DNA of 64,000 bases from Streptomyces sp. SA15 (GCF_002291145.1 NZ_NTGE01000120.1:79905-143904); one strand, 5' to 3'. Shown: positions 1 through 8,866, counted from the stretch's first letter. Numbers and translations: made by a program. The notes: generated by a model not told the origin, from the sequence alone.

Positions 1-321
1 CACGACCTCCATCAGCGGCTCGTCCTTCAGCTCGGCCAGCTTGCGGCCGGACCAGTCGCCGTAGTGGCACTCCCCGATCCGCTCGTCGGTGTGCGCGCGC
101 AGCTCGGGCCGGGCCTCGAGCAGCGGCCGGATCGTCTCCTGACAGCGCTCCAGCGGACTGGTGACGACCTCGGCGATCGGCAGCCCGGCCAGGCGCCCGG
201 GCAGCGCGGCGGCCTGGGCGGCGCCGCGCTCGTCGAGGACGACGCCGGGTGTCCACCCGGCGAGCAGTCCTTCGGTGTTGGCGGTGGATCGTCCGTGCCG
301 GACGAGGATCAGCGTGGGCAT
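1..321 (-). CDS. Histidine phosphatase family protein (3' part beyond window)
   Basis: The visible N-terminal 107 residues begin with the phosphohistidine motif LVRHGRST close to the start, followed by the usual continuation with TSPLERCQET, which is diagnostic of the phosphoglycerate-mutase-like histidine phosphatase superfamily. RHG supplies the catalytic His. The substrate cannot be told from sequence: family members act on phosphosugars, nucleotides or protein phosphohistidine. The ATG at 321 starts the protein directly at the MPTLILVRHG strand. The gene is divergent from corA with about 50 bp between them. The C-terminal half, including the second catalytic His, lies outside the window. 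Confidence 0.85.
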   Translation of the reverse strand, partial: MPTLILVRHGRSTANTEGLLAGWTPGVVLDERGAAQAAALPGRLAGLPIAEVVTSPLERCQETIRPLLEARPELRAHTDERIGECHYGDWSGRKLAELKDEPLMEVV

Positions 322-374
322 GCGGACCAGCGTAGGCGTCCGTACCGGGGCCGGTGCCGCCGGGCGGCGGGAGA

Positions 375-1376
375 ATGCGCTCCGTGATCGTCGACTGTGC
401 CATCTACCGGGACGGACACCGGACGGCGGGCCCCGAGGACCTGTCCGACGCTCTCGCCGAGGCACGGGCCGCGCACGGGTTCGTGTGGATCGGGCTGCAC
501 GAGCCGTCCGGGAACGAGGTCGACCATGTCACCGAGGAGTTCGGGCTCCATCCGCTGGCGGTGGAGGACGCGCTGAAGGCCCATCAGCGGCCCAAGCTGG
601 AGGTCTACGACGACTCGCTGTTCCTCGTCCTGAAGCCGGTGGTGTACGAGCCGAACAGCGACGCCGTCTCCACCGGCGAGGTCATGCTCTTCCTCGGCGA
701 CTCCTTCGTGGTGACCGTCCGCCACGGCGAGGGCTCCCCGCTGAGCGCTGTACGGCGGCGGCTGGAGCAGGAGCCTGAGATGCTCGGCAAGGGGCCGACC
801 TCCGTGCTCTACGCGGTCGCCGACGCCGTCGTCGACCACTACCTGGACGTGGCGACCGAACTGCAGACCGACCTGGAGGAGCTGGAGGCGGAGGTGTTCT
901 CCCCGGACGGCGGCTCGCGCCACACCGCGTCCCGGATCTACACATTCAAGCGACAGATCCTGGAGTTCCGGCGGGCGACCGGGCCGCTGGCGGTGCCGGT
1001 GTCGCGTCTGGCGGGCGTGGGGGCGTTCGGTGGCGCGGTGCCGTTCGTGAACGACAGGGCACGGCCCTTCTTCCGTGACGTCAGCGACCATCTCACGCGC
1101 GTGAACGAGTCCGTGGAGGGCCTCGACCGGCTGGTCTCCGACATCCTCTCCGCGCATCTGGCGCAGATGAGCGTCCGGCAGAACAACGACATGCGGAAGA
1201 TCTCCGCGTGGGCGGCCATGGCCGCGATCCCCACGATGATCGCGGGGATCTACGGCATGAACTTCGACCACATGCCGGAGTTGCGCTGGGTGTGGTCCTA
1301 TCCGGCGTTGATCGGTCTGATGGCCGCCCTGGAGGTGGGGGTGTACCGGCTGTTCAAGAGCCGGGGGTGGTTGTAG
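375..1376 (+). CDS. corA: CorA-type magnesium/divalent cation transporter
   Basis: A 333-residue CorA-family protein. The large cytoplasmic N-terminal domain is followed by two C-terminal membrane helices, and the signature Gly-Met-Asn at about residues 294-296 (IYGMNF) sits at the end of the first helix, where it forms the ion selectivity ring of the pentamer. It probably takes up Mg2+ (Co2+/Ni2+ are alternative substrates in the family). I chose the ATG at 375 because GGCGGGAGA lies just upstream; an in-frame GTG at 354 would add seven Pro/Gly residues with no obvious ribosome-binding site. It ends 21 bp before the convergent ferritin-like gene. Confidence 0.92.
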   Translation: MRSVIVDCAIYRDGHRTAGPEDLSDALAEARAAHGFVWIGLHEPSGNEVDHVTEEFGLHPLAVEDALKAHQRPKLEVYDDSLFLVLKPVVYEPNSDAVSTGEVMLFLGDSFVVTVRHGEGSPLSAVRRRLEQEPEMLGKGPTSVLYAVADAVVDHYLDVATELQTDLEELEAEVFSPDGGSRHTASRIYTFKRQILEFRRATGPLAVPVSRLAGVGAFGGAVPFVNDRARPFFRDVSDHLTRVNESVEGLDRLVSDILSAHLAQMSVRQNNDMRKISAWAAMAAIPTMIAGIYGMNFDHMPELRWVWSYPALIGLMAALEVGVYRLFKSRGWL

Positions 1377-1397
1377 GGACGGTCCCCTCGGGCGAGC

Positions 1398-2186
1398 TCA
1401 GGCGAACTCCGGCGCCGAGGTCGCCGGGCCGCCCAGGGCGTCGCGCCGTTTCGGCATCTTCAGGGACACCATCCGGCGCCAGCCGACGACCCGCTCGTAC
1501 GCGTACACCGCGTGGATGCCCGCCGCGAGCACCGCCGACTTCGCCCTCGGCCAGCCGAGGATGCGGCCCATGTGAGCCATCACGGCGAGGCTGACGTCCC
1601 GGTAGATCCGGATCTCGGCGAGGGCGCACTCGCGCAGCGTCCGCTGGATGGCCCGGCCGTGCCCGGCGGCCGCGAAGCGCAGCAGTTCCTCGTGGCAGTA
1701 GGCGAGGTGGTTGTCCTCGTCGCCCGAGATCATCTTGATCGCGCGGCCGATGTCGGGGTGGTCGGCGAAGTGCTTGCGCAGCAGCTCCATCTGCTCGGAG
1801 GCGCGCTGCTCGGTGACCCGGCTGTGCGACAGGTAGGTGACGATGTCCTGGACGGTGAGGGGCTCGTCGCTCTTGAGCTTGTCGTGGGCGAGACCGATGC
1901 CGTGCTTCTCCAGCAGCATCGTGTAGTCCGTCTCGGGCGGGACCGGGACGGGTTCGAGATGGCGCTTCTTCAGCAGGGCGTTGAAGATCCGCCCGTGCTT
2001 GTCCTCGTCCGCGCCGTGCCGGGTGATCTTGGGGGCCAGTGCACGCTCGGTCTCGGGCACGAGCGCGGCGATGCGGGCGTTCTCCCAGCCGCCCTGTGAC
2101 TCCCCGCTGGCCGCGATGGAGCAGAACAGGCGGAAGGACTCGTCGTTGTCGAGGATCTCTTCGAACAGACTCTTGGCCGAAAGCAT
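1398..2186 (-). CDS. Ferritin-like domain protein
   Basis: A 262-residue helical protein with repeated Glu and Glu-x-x-His patterns expected of a ferritin-like four-helix di-iron bundle (for example ADEDKHGR and GDEDNHLAYCHEELL), spaced as two helix pairs. Family knowledge suggests a carboxylate-bridged di-iron oxidase or oxygenase-like fold. The actual reaction is unknown and no substrate clue lies beside it. The ATG at 2186 is preceded by GAGAGG at 8 nt; a GTG nine bases further upstream would overlap this site. The gene appears monocistronic, convergent with corA. Confidence 0.7.
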   Translation of the reverse strand: MLSAKSLFEEILDNDESFRLFCSIAASGESQGGWENARIAALVPETERALAPKITRHGADEDKHGRIFNALLKKRHLEPVPVPPETDYTMLLEKHGIGLAHDKLKSDEPLTVQDIVTYLSHSRVTEQRASEQMELLRKHFADHPDIGRAIKMISGDEDNHLAYCHEELLRFAAAGHGRAIQRTLRECALAEIRIYRDVSLAVMAHMGRILGWPRAKSAVLAAGIHAVYAYERVVGWRRMVSLKMPKRRDALGGPATSAPEFA

Positions 2187-2352
2187 CGTGGGCACCTCTC
2201 TGCCGGGCTCTCCGCAGGATTCCGCAAAGAACGAGTCAAATGCGGCGCGAGGGGTGCTGCAACAGTTGTGTCGGACAACTCCGCCGAAAGAAGGACCCTC
2301 AGGGGCGCGTGGCGGCGTAACCGCGCGGGCTCGGGCGCGTTGTTCCGCGTGA

Positions 2353-2393
2353 CGGCCGTGGCGGGGTGGACCCCCGAGCCCCCACCACGGCCG
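2353..2393 (-). terminator. Candidate terminator downstream of the LLM oxidoreductase
   Basis: CGGCCGTGG at 2353-2361 pairs with CCACGGCCG at 2385-2393, extended inwards by a G/C run. It lies in the 248-bp space after the stop codon of the leftward oxidoreductase gene. There is no clear U-tract, so the terminator call is moderate. Confidence 0.45.
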
Positions 2394-2434
2394 CGGAAAC
2401 CTCGGTGGTTGAACCGGATGTGTTGAACCGTGTG

Positions 2435-3490
2435 TTACGCGAGGCCGGCGCGTTCCAGGGCCTGCGTGCCGGCGCGGAGTGAGGCGATCCGCTCGTCGAG
2501 CGTGAAGCCTGCCGGGGCGAGGGTGAGGGTGGTGACTCCGGCCTCGGCGTAGGCCTTCATCCGGTCCGCGATCCGGTCGACCGAGCCCAGCAGGGTCGTC
2601 TTGTCGATCAGGTCGTGCGGTACGGCTGTCGCGGCGCCCTGCTTGTCGCCGGAGAGGTACTTGTCCTGGATCTCCGCGGCTTCCTTCTCGTAGCCCATGC
2701 GCTGGGCCAGCTGGTTGTAGAAGTTCTGCTTGCGGCTGCCCATGCCGCCGACGTACAGCGCGGTGTACGGGCGGAAGGTGTCGGCGAGGGTGGTCACGTC
2801 CTTGTCGTCGCCGACGGCGAGGGGCAGGGTCGGGCAGACGTCGAAGCCGTCGAGGGTCTTGCCGGCCTTTTCGCGTCCGGCGCGCAGGTACTTGATCGCC
2901 GTGTCCTCGAGATGGTCGGCGGAGGGGAAGATCAGCAGGGCGCCGTCGGCGATCTCGCCGGTCTGTTCGAGGTTCTTCGGGCCGATGGCGGCGATGTAGA
3001 GCGGGATGTGCTCGCGCTGGGGGTGCACGGTGAGCTTGATGGGCTTGCCGGGGCCGCCGGGGAGGGGCAGGGTCCAGTGCTCGCCCTCGTAGGAGAGCCG
3101 TTCCCGGGTCATCGCCTTGCGGATGATCTCGACGTACTCGCGGGTGCGGGAGAGGGGTTTGTCGAACTTGACGCCGTACCAGCCCTCGGAGACCTGGGGG
3201 CCGGAGACGCCGAGGCCGAGGCGGAAGCGGCCGCCGGAGAGCGAGTCGAGGGTGGCGGCGGTCATCGCGGTCATGGCCGGCTGGCGGGCCGGGATCTGGA
3301 AGATGGCCGAGCCCACATCGATGCGCTCGGTCTGGGCGGCGACCCAGGTGAGCACGGTGGCCGCGTCGGAGCCGTAGGCCTCGGCGGCCCAGCAGACGGC
3401 GTAGCCGAGCCGGTCGGCCTCCTGGGCGACGGCGAGATTGTCCGCGTCCATACCGGCGCCCCAGTAGCCGAGGTTGATCCCGAGCTGCAT
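2435..3490 (-). CDS. LLM-class F420-dependent oxidoreductase
   Basis: A 351-residue protein of the luciferase-like monooxygenase superfamily. It opens MQLGINLGYWG, contains the typical TATLDSLSGGRF segment with LGLGVSGPQV, and ends with the family's tail of alternating helices and strands. Actinobacterial proteins of this subgroup use the deazaflavin F420 as hydride carrier; the LGLGVSGPQ loop and the total length fit that subgroup better than FMN luciferases. The substrate is not identifiable. It is transcribed leftward alone, divergent from the aldo/keto reductase, with 144 bp holding both promoters. Confidence 0.85.
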   Translation of the reverse strand: MQLGINLGYWGAGMDADNLAVAQEADRLGYAVCWAAEAYGSDAATVLTWVAAQTERIDVGSAIFQIPARQPAMTAMTAATLDSLSGGRFRLGLGVSGPQVSEGWYGVKFDKPLSRTREYVEIIRKAMTRERLSYEGEHWTLPLPGGPGKPIKLTVHPQREHIPLYIAAIGPKNLEQTGEIADGALLIFPSADHLEDTAIKYLRAGREKAGKTLDGFDVCPTLPLAVGDDKDVTTLADTFRPYTALYVGGMGSRKQNFYNQLAQRMGYEKEAAEIQDKYLSGDKQGAATAVPHDLIDKTTLLGSVDRIADRMKAYAEAGVTTLTLAPAGFTLDERIASLRAGTQALERAGLA

Positions 3491-3634
3491 GCCGAATCCC
3501 CTTACCGATCAGTAACGTCCCTTGGGGGAGACCTTAGCGCGGGGAGACCCCGGCGATAACGCCGGTGTCGCTCGGCGAAACTGGTTATCCACAGGCCCCC
3601 ACACGGCAGGTTCTGGCCAGTAATCTCGGCGTTC

Positions 3635-4618
3635 ATGGAGCAGAGGCATCTCGGCCGCACCGGCCTGCGTGTGTCACGGATCGGGCTCGGCACCCTCACC
3701 TGGGGTCGGGACACCGACGAGCACGACGCCGCGGACCTCTTGAAGACGTTCTGGGAAGCGGGCGGGACCCTCGTCGACACGGCGGACGTGTACGGCGACG
3801 GAGAGGCCGAGTATCTGCTCGGCCGCCTCATAGAAGGCCTGGTCCCACGTCGGGACCTGGTCATCTCGACGAAGGCCGGCAGCGTGCCCGACCCGGACCG
3901 GCGGTTCGACGGCTCGCGCGGGCATCTGCTCTCCGCGCTGGACGCCTCGCTGGCCCGGCTCGGCACGGACTACGTCGATGTGTGGCACGTCCACGCCTTC
4001 GACCCGGACACCCCGTTGGAGGAGACCCTGCACGCCCTCGACCTGGCGGTCGGCAGCGGGCGGGCCCGCTACGCGGGCGTCTCCAACTTCTGCGGCTGGC
4101 AGCTCGCCAAGGCCGCGACCTGGCAGCTCGCGGCGCCGGGCACGCGGACGCGGCTGGCGAGCACGCAGATGGAGTACTCGCTGCTGCAGCGTGGAGTCGA
4201 GCGCGAGGTGCTGCCGGCCGCGCTGGATTCCGGGATCGGCATGCTGCCCTCGTCCCCGCTCGGCCGCGGCGTACTCACGGGCAAGTACCGGCACTCGACG
4301 CCCGCCGACTCGCGGGGTGCCTCGGAGCATCTGGCGCCCTTCGTCGCGCCCTACCTCGACGACACCGCGAGCCGCATCGTGGACGCCGTGACGACGGCGG
4401 CGGACGGGCTGGCGGTGACGCCGCTCCAGGTGGCCCTCGCCTGGGTCCGCGACCGTCCGGGCGTGGCCGCGCCGATCGTCGGCTCACGCAACGCGCAGCA
4501 GCTCACGGCGGCACTGTCAGTGGAGGCCCTTAGTCTTCCTGACGAGATCTGCCGGGCGCTCGACGACGTGTCGGAGCCCGTGCACCGCTATCCCGATCAC
4601 GACTGGAGCACGCTGTGA
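3635..4618 (+). CDS. Aldo/keto reductase
   Basis: A 327-residue NADPH-dependent oxidoreductase with the (beta/alpha)8 aldo/keto reductase fold. The N-terminus MEQRHLGRTGLRVSRIGLG is typical. DTADVYG supplies the catalytic Asp and Tyr, ISTKAG the Lys and DVWHVHAFD the His of the tetrad. The C-terminal APIVGSRNAQQL is the cofactor-binding loop. It converts aldehydes or ketones to alcohols; the physiological substrate is not known. Its stop codon overlaps the GTG start of the RecD-like gene by four bases, so the two are translationally coupled. Confidence 0.9.
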   Translation: MEQRHLGRTGLRVSRIGLGTLTWGRDTDEHDAADLLKTFWEAGGTLVDTADVYGDGEAEYLLGRLIEGLVPRRDLVISTKAGSVPDPDRRFDGSRGHLLSALDASLARLGTDYVDVWHVHAFDPDTPLEETLHALDLAVGSGRARYAGVSNFCGWQLAKAATWQLAAPGTRTRLASTQMEYSLLQRGVEREVLPAALDSGIGMLPSSPLGRGVLTGKYRHSTPADSRGASEHLAPFVAPYLDDTASRIVDAVTTAADGLAVTPLQVALAWVRDRPGVAAPIVGSRNAQQLTAALSVEALSLPDEICRALDDVSEPVHRYPDHDWSTL

Positions 4619-6768
4619 GCACGGAGCCGGAGCCCGCCGAGGACACCGTGGAGGTCGAGGCGGGGACGCCGAGTGACCCGGAGGAGGGCGGCGGTCCGCA
4701 GGCCGGTGCCGCCGAGGGCGGTGACGCGGAGGCCGGCAAGGACGCGGCTCAGTTGTCCGAGGCCGAGGCCGAACTGGCCGCTCAGCGGCTCGAGCGGGAG
4801 CGGATCGAGAAGCGGAAGGCCGAGAAGAAGCGCGTCGCCAGCGGGACCAAGCTCAGTGGGACGGCCGCCGATCTGCTCGCCGCCGTACGGGCTGTGGAGA
4901 GCGGCGAGAAGCCCGCCGCCACCGTCTTCCAGGAGCCCGAGCCCACGCCGCCGCGCCGGACCGCGGCGGAGCCGAGGCCCCAGCCGGTGCCCGCCGGTGC
5001 CGCCACCGCGGCCGCGGGCCCCGCGCCGGAGACCGTCGAAGCGGTGCGGCTCGTGCTGAGTGAGGGTGGGGCGCCGGACGGGCTCGCGCCGCAGGTCGCC
5101 TCGCTTCTCGGCGAGGGTGCCGGTGAGCGGCTGCGGGCGGATCCCTGGCAGTTGCTGCGGGCCGGCGGTGTGCGGCCCGAGCAGGCCGACGGCTTCGCGC
5201 GGGCGTTGCTCGGTGCGGAATGCCGGCCGGACGACGAGCGGCGCGGGCGGGCGGTCACCGTCTGGCTGCTGGAGCAGGCGGCCCTCGCCGGGCACACCGC
5301 CCTGGAGATGTCGGCGCTCACCGCCGCGCTGGCCCAGCGGAGCGTGCCGGATCCCGACGCGGCCGTCCAGGGCACCCTCGCCGAGGGCGACGCCCTGGCC
5401 TTCCAGGACGCCCTCGACCCCACCGCGCCGGAACTTGAGGAGGACGAGGACGAGGAGCGGCCGGTTCGGGTCCTCGTGGGGCTGGAGCGGTATGCCCTCG
5501 CGGAGGAGAGCCTCGCCGACGGGCTGGCCCGGGTGATCAACTCCGTGCCGAAGGAGGATGGTTCGGGTGCGGAGTGGGAGCGGGCAGCCGCCTCGGCCGG
5601 GGGGTCCGCCGCCGAGCTGATCCGTGCGGTCGCGGGGCACGGTCTGGTTCTGCACACCGGCGGGGGGGCCTCGCTGGCGGAGCCCGCGGAGTTGCTGGAT
5701 GCGGCTCGTGGCCTCGGGTTGCGTGCCTGGGCCGCCGCCCACAGTCCGATCGGCCGTGAGCGCTTCGCGGGCCTGGTGGGCCGGGCCGACGTGCCGGACG
5801 CGCCCGAGCCGACCGTCGCCACCGTCGCCGGGCTGCTGTCCGGCGCCGAGGGGCCGGGCCGGGACGCCGACGGCACGCTGGACCTCGACCTGCTCGTCGT
5901 GCTCGACGCGCCCCAGCTGGATGTGGAGGCGGCGGCGCTGCTCGCGGAGTCGCTGCCGGACGGCGCCCGGCTGGTGCTGGCCGGGGATCCGGCGGTGCTG
6001 TGGTCCGCCGGTCCCGGGCGGGTGTTCGCCGATCTGCTGGCGGCACGGGTCTGCCCGCAGGTCGCCTCCCGGCGGCCGGATCCCGGCCCGCTCGGCGAGC
6101 TGGTCTCCGGTGTCGGAATCGGCGAGCTCCATCAGGTCGAGGCACCCGGCAAGGAGGTCGTGATCGTGCCCGTGCGGGACGCGGGCGAGGCCGTGCACCG
6201 GACCGTGCAACTGGTCGCGGACTCGGTGCCGCGGGCGATCGGCGTACCGGCGGAGGACACCCAGGTGATCACGCCGGGCCATGGAGGCGCGGCCGGCACG
6301 CGCGTGCTGAACGCGGCGCTGAAGGAGCGGCTCAACCCGGGTCCCGGCCGCTTCGGCGGCTTCGACCCCGGCGACCGGATCGCCTACTCCCCCGCACCGG
6401 GCCGTACGCTCCCGGGTCGCGTGGTGAAGGCCGACGCCGACGGACTGCACCTGTCGTGCGCGGGCGAGGCCGTCGTCGTACCGAAGGAGCGGGTTGAGCA
6501 GTCCGTGCGACACGGGTGGGCGCTGACCGCGCACCAGGCGGTGGGCGGCCGGTGGCCGGCGGTGGTCGTGGTGCTGCCCGGCGACGCCGCGCAGGCGCTC
6601 AGCCGGCCGTGGGTGTACACGGCGTTCGGGCGGGCGGAGCGGCATCTGTCCGTGGTTCACGGCGTGGAACAGGCGCTGCCCCGGGCCGTGACCGAGATCC
6701 CGGCCAAGCCCCGCACCACCCGCCTGCCCACGCTGCTCGCCCCGCAGGTCCCGGCCGCCACCGGCTGA
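4615..6768 (+). CDS. Helix-hairpin-helix / RecD2-like protein with degenerate ATPase site
   Basis: A 717-residue protein. Residues 1-150 are acidic and Ala/Glu/Pro-rich with a charged helix (about 55-80). A helix-hairpin-helix-like region follows (about 140-210), as in the N-terminal half of RecD2 helicases. The C-terminal 200 residues match the RecD2 end: an SH3-like segment DRIAYSPAPGRTL, then ALTAHQAVGGRWPAVVVVLP and WVYTAFGRAERHLSVV. Where RecD2 has the Walker A motif this protein reads LVLHTGGGASLAEP with no Gly-Lys-Thr, so ATP hydrolysis is doubtful. It probably binds nucleic acid or nucleoprotein rather than unwinding. It is coupled to the upstream reductase. Confidence 0.75.
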   Translation: MSTEPEPAEDTVEVEAGTPSDPEEGGGPQAGAAEGGDAEAGKDAAQLSEAEAELAAQRLERERIEKRKAEKKRVASGTKLSGTAADLLAAVRAVESGEKPAATVFQEPEPTPPRRTAAEPRPQPVPAGAATAAAGPAPETVEAVRLVLSEGGAPDGLAPQVASLLGEGAGERLRADPWQLLRAGGVRPEQADGFARALLGAECRPDDERRGRAVTVWLLEQAALAGHTALEMSALTAALAQRSVPDPDAAVQGTLAEGDALAFQDALDPTAPELEEDEDEERPVRVLVGLERYALAEESLADGLARVINSVPKEDGSGAEWERAAASAGGSAAELIRAVAGHGLVLHTGGGASLAEPAELLDAARGLGLRAWAAAHSPIGRERFAGLVGRADVPDAPEPTVATVAGLLSGAEGPGRDADGTLDLDLLVVLDAPQLDVEAAALLAESLPDGARLVLAGDPAVLWSAGPGRVFADLLAARVCPQVASRRPDPGPLGELVSGVGIGELHQVEAPGKEVVIVPVRDAGEAVHRTVQLVADSVPRAIGVPAEDTQVITPGHGGAAGTRVLNAALKERLNPGPGRFGGFDPGDRIAYSPAPGRTLPGRVVKADADGLHLSCAGEAVVVPKERVEQSVRHGWALTAHQAVGGRWPAVVVVLPGDAAQALSRPWVYTAFGRAERHLSVVHGVEQALPRAVTEIPAKPRTTRLPTLLAPQVPAATG

Positions 6769-6803
6769 CCGGCGAACGGCCTGGGGCGACGACTCCATGA
6801 CGA

Positions 6804-6844
6804 CGGCGGCGGCCCCGGAGGTTCGGGCTCCGGGGCCGCCGCCG
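6804..6844. terminator. Bidirectional intrinsic terminator
   Basis: A perfect 17-bp stem, 6804-6820 with 6828-6844, closes a 7-base loop between the convergent ends of the RecD-like gene and the acidic hypothetical gene. The stem is nearly pure G/C. It can serve both transcripts. Confidence 0.8.
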
Positions 6845-6853
6845 TGGTCGGTC

Positions 6854-7567
6854 TCATGCTCGGCGATCCGCGTCCAGTGGCTCCAGGTCCTCGTCCTCGT
6901 CCAGGTCCGCGTCCGTGTCGAGGTCGTCGGCCTCGTCCTCGTCGTCGTCACCGTCGTCGATCTCGTCGTCGAAGACCGCGCTGACGTCGAAGCGGCAGAC
7001 CACCCGCTGGGGGTCGATCTGCTCGAACGGTGCCTCCAGCCACTCGCCGGGGTCGGCCGGTTCGTCCGCGGCCGTCACCCAGAGCGTGGAGTCGCCCTCC
7101 TCCAGGCCGAACTCCTTGTGCCGGGAGGCGATCTCGTCCGGTTCGAACTCGCCGAACAGGACGCCCATCGCGCCGTGGACCGTGCCGGAGGCCTCGGTGC
7201 CCGCGTCCGCCTCGTAGTCCGCCGCCTCGATCCGCTGGGCTTGGGCCAGCAGGCGCTGCGGTTCCACCACGGCGTAGTCGCGGCGGATCAGCACGCTCAG
7301 CGCGTTCGGCTCCTCGGGTCCCTTGTACGGCGGCAGCGAATCGTCCGCTCCGGGGATCTCGAAGGGTGTGACCTCGTCATAACGGTCGTAGAGCAGTTCG
7401 TCGTACACCTCCGCGGCCGCGGCCAGCTCGTTGAACGCCTCGTAGACGGCCGGGTCGTCCTCCCCCGACCGGCGTTCGACCGCGGCCAGGTGGCGGTCGA
7501 GCGCGGTCTTGACCGCCTCGGCGGCGGCGCGTACCTCGGCAGCGGTGGGCTGCGCAGCATCAGACAT
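6854..7567 (-). CDS. Conserved hypothetical protein with acidic C-terminal tail
   Basis: A 237-residue soluble protein I do not recognise. The N-terminal third is helical (MSDAAQPTAAEVRAA, then a heptad-like stretch to EAFNELAAAAEVYDELLYD). A mixed central region contains VLIRRDYAVVEPQRLL, and the last 35 residues are almost wholly Asp/Glu. It has no membrane segment or signal peptide. I chose the ATG at 7567: the frame remains open upstream, but that stretch is Arg/Cys-rich and overlaps the divergent DUF5703 gene. It is divergent from the DUF5703 gene with 47 bp between the starts, so the two promoters overlap. Confidence 0.65.
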   Translation of the reverse strand: MSDAAQPTAAEVRAAAEAVKTALDRHLAAVERRSGEDDPAVYEAFNELAAAAEVYDELLYDRYDEVTPFEIPGADDSLPPYKGPEEPNALSVLIRRDYAVVEPQRLLAQAQRIEAADYEADAGTEASGTVHGAMGVLFGEFEPDEIASRHKEFGLEEGDSTLWVTAADEPADPGEWLEAPFEQIDPQRVVCRFDVSAVFDDEIDDGDDDEDEADDLDTDADLDEDEDLEPLDADRRA

Positions 7568-7614
7568 AGTGCAGACGCTATCCGTACAGGGGCTCTGCCC
7601 GCACAATAGATGCG

Positions 7615-7803
7615 ATGCCGGAATACGAATTTGTCGACGTGTACGTACCGCGCGGGGTCTCCCGCAAGGACGCCACACGCCTGCTGACGGACCATGCCGA
7701 GTACGGACACTGGGAGTTGGACCGCCTGAGCCTGCTGCGCGACGGCAGCCGCAGGGTGCGGCTGCGCCGGCGGATCATCCGCCAGGTACGCGCCACGTGG
7801 TGA
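7615..7803 (+). CDS. DUF5703 family small protein
   Basis: A 62-residue basic protein, MPEYEFVDVYVPRGVSRK to RQVRATW, matching the small actinobacterial DUF5703 family in length and in its ATRLLTDHAEYGHWELDR core. Its function is not known. It has no signal peptide or membrane segment; the Arg-rich C-terminus (RRVRLRRRIIRQVR) could contact nucleic acid, which is inference only. Confidence 0.8.
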   Translation: MPEYEFVDVYVPRGVSRKDATRLLTDHAEYGHWELDRLSLLRDGSRRVRLRRRIIRQVRATW

Positions 7804-7824
7804 GCTGAGGCGACGAAAAACGGA

Positions 7825-7850
7825 GCGGGCCCCACCGAGGCAGGGCCCGC
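7825..7850 (-). terminator. Intrinsic terminator of chpC
   Basis: On the minus strand GCGGGCCC pairs with GGGCCCGC across a 10-base loop, and the stem is followed after four bases by five T residues (complement of 7816-7820). It lies 75 bp beyond the chpC stop codon. It could also act weakly on the rightward DUF5703 transcript. Confidence 0.7.
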
Positions 7851-7924
7851 CGGGTTGTGCGCACCGCCGGGGAAGTTCGCGGTGTTTTCAGGCACCGTGC
7901 ACGGTTTGTGCCGGTGGTGCCGGG

Positions 7925-8797
7925 TTACGCCGAGGCGCGTGCCTTGCGGTAGAGCACCGTGCCCGCCAGCAGCGCCCCCGCGCCCACGGGGAGGGCGAGC
8001 CCCATCGGCAGGTCACTGCCGGTGTCCGCGAGCTGCGCGGCGCCATGGGGCTGGGTGACGGACTGGGCTCCCGGCTGGTTGGCGTGCGAGGAGCCGCCCG
8101 GTGTCTCCCCGCCCGGGGCGGGCGGCGTGTTCGGGGCACCGGGGCGACCGGGCTCCACCGGGTTCTCCGGGGTGTTCGGATCGCCGGGCTGCCCAGGGTT
8201 TCCGGGGTCACCGGGCTGTCCGGGGTCGCCGGGGTGCCCAGGGTTGCCGGGCTGGCCCGGGGTCCCGGGCGGCGTCGTACCGTCGCCGCCTCCCGGAGGC
8301 GTGCTGGGGTGCCCGCCGCCGGAACCGCCCCCGTTGGCGCAGTCGTTGTCCGTGGCCGTGTTGCCGATCCCGATGACGCTGACGCTGTTGCCGCAGACGT
8401 TCACCGGCGCGTCGATCGGCGCCTGGACGTGGTTGCCCGAGCCGACGCCCGGCGAGCCGTCGGCGTGACCGCCCGCGTACGAGCCCCCCGAACCCCCGGA
8501 GCCGCCGGAGTCGCCGTATCCGCCGGACGATCCGCTGCCGCCGCTCTTGACTCCGGTGTTGACGCACTTGTTGCCCATCGCCGGGTTGAGGACCCCGACA
8601 ACGTTGACCGTGTTGCCGCAGACGTTCACCGGCGCGTTCACCGGCGCCTGCACCGTGTTGCCGGACAGCACGCCGGGTGAGTTCGAGCTGGAGCCGCTCG
8701 CACTCGAGCCGGTTGCGTGGGCGGCGCTGCCCGCGGCGGCGATCACGCCGGTCGCGGCCGCCACGGTCATCAGGCCCTTGCGGGTGACCTGTCGCAT
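7925..8797 (-). CDS. chpC: Long chaplin with two chaplin domains and a sortase signal
   Basis: A 290-residue cell-wall-anchored chaplin. A Sec signal peptide ends near AAHA (about residue 28). Two chaplin domains follow: the first around SPGVLSGNTVQAPVNAPVNV with its Cys pair (GNKC), the second around SPGVGSGNHVQAPIDAPVNV with DNDC. A Pro/Gly spacer contains ten consecutive Gly-X-Pro triplets (about residues 180-210). The C-terminus has a LADTG sorting motif, a hydrophobic helix and a basic tail, as for sortase E substrates. Long chaplins coat aerial hyphae and help the short chaplins assemble. Adjacency to chpH and the N-terminus MRQVTRKGLMTVAAATG match the chpC/chpH pair of S. coelicolor. 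Confidence 0.93.
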   Translation of the reverse strand: MRQVTRKGLMTVAAATGVIAAAGSAAHATGSSASGSSSNSPGVLSGNTVQAPVNAPVNVCGNTVNVVGVLNPAMGNKCVNTGVKSGGSGSSGGYGDSGGSGGSGGSYAGGHADGSPGVGSGNHVQAPIDAPVNVCGNSVSVIGIGNTATDNDCANGGGSGGGHPSTPPGGGDGTTPPGTPGQPGNPGHPGDPGQPGDPGNPGQPGDPNTPENPVEPGRPGAPNTPPAPGGETPGGSSHANQPGAQSVTQPHGAAQLADTGSDLPMGLALPVGAGALLAGTVLYRKARASA

Positions 8798-8866
8798 TTA
8801 CTGAATCCCTGCCTTCGACCTTGTCCCGAATTCTCGACGTCGGAAAAGAACCGTTCCGAAAGGCCG

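Noticed and set aside
4597..6951. Very long minus-strand open frame opposite the RecD-like gene
   Set aside because: It is a shadow produced by high GC: composition is Arg/Gly/His-rich without domain features, and the plus strand carries recognisable RecD2 motifs and proper third-position bias.
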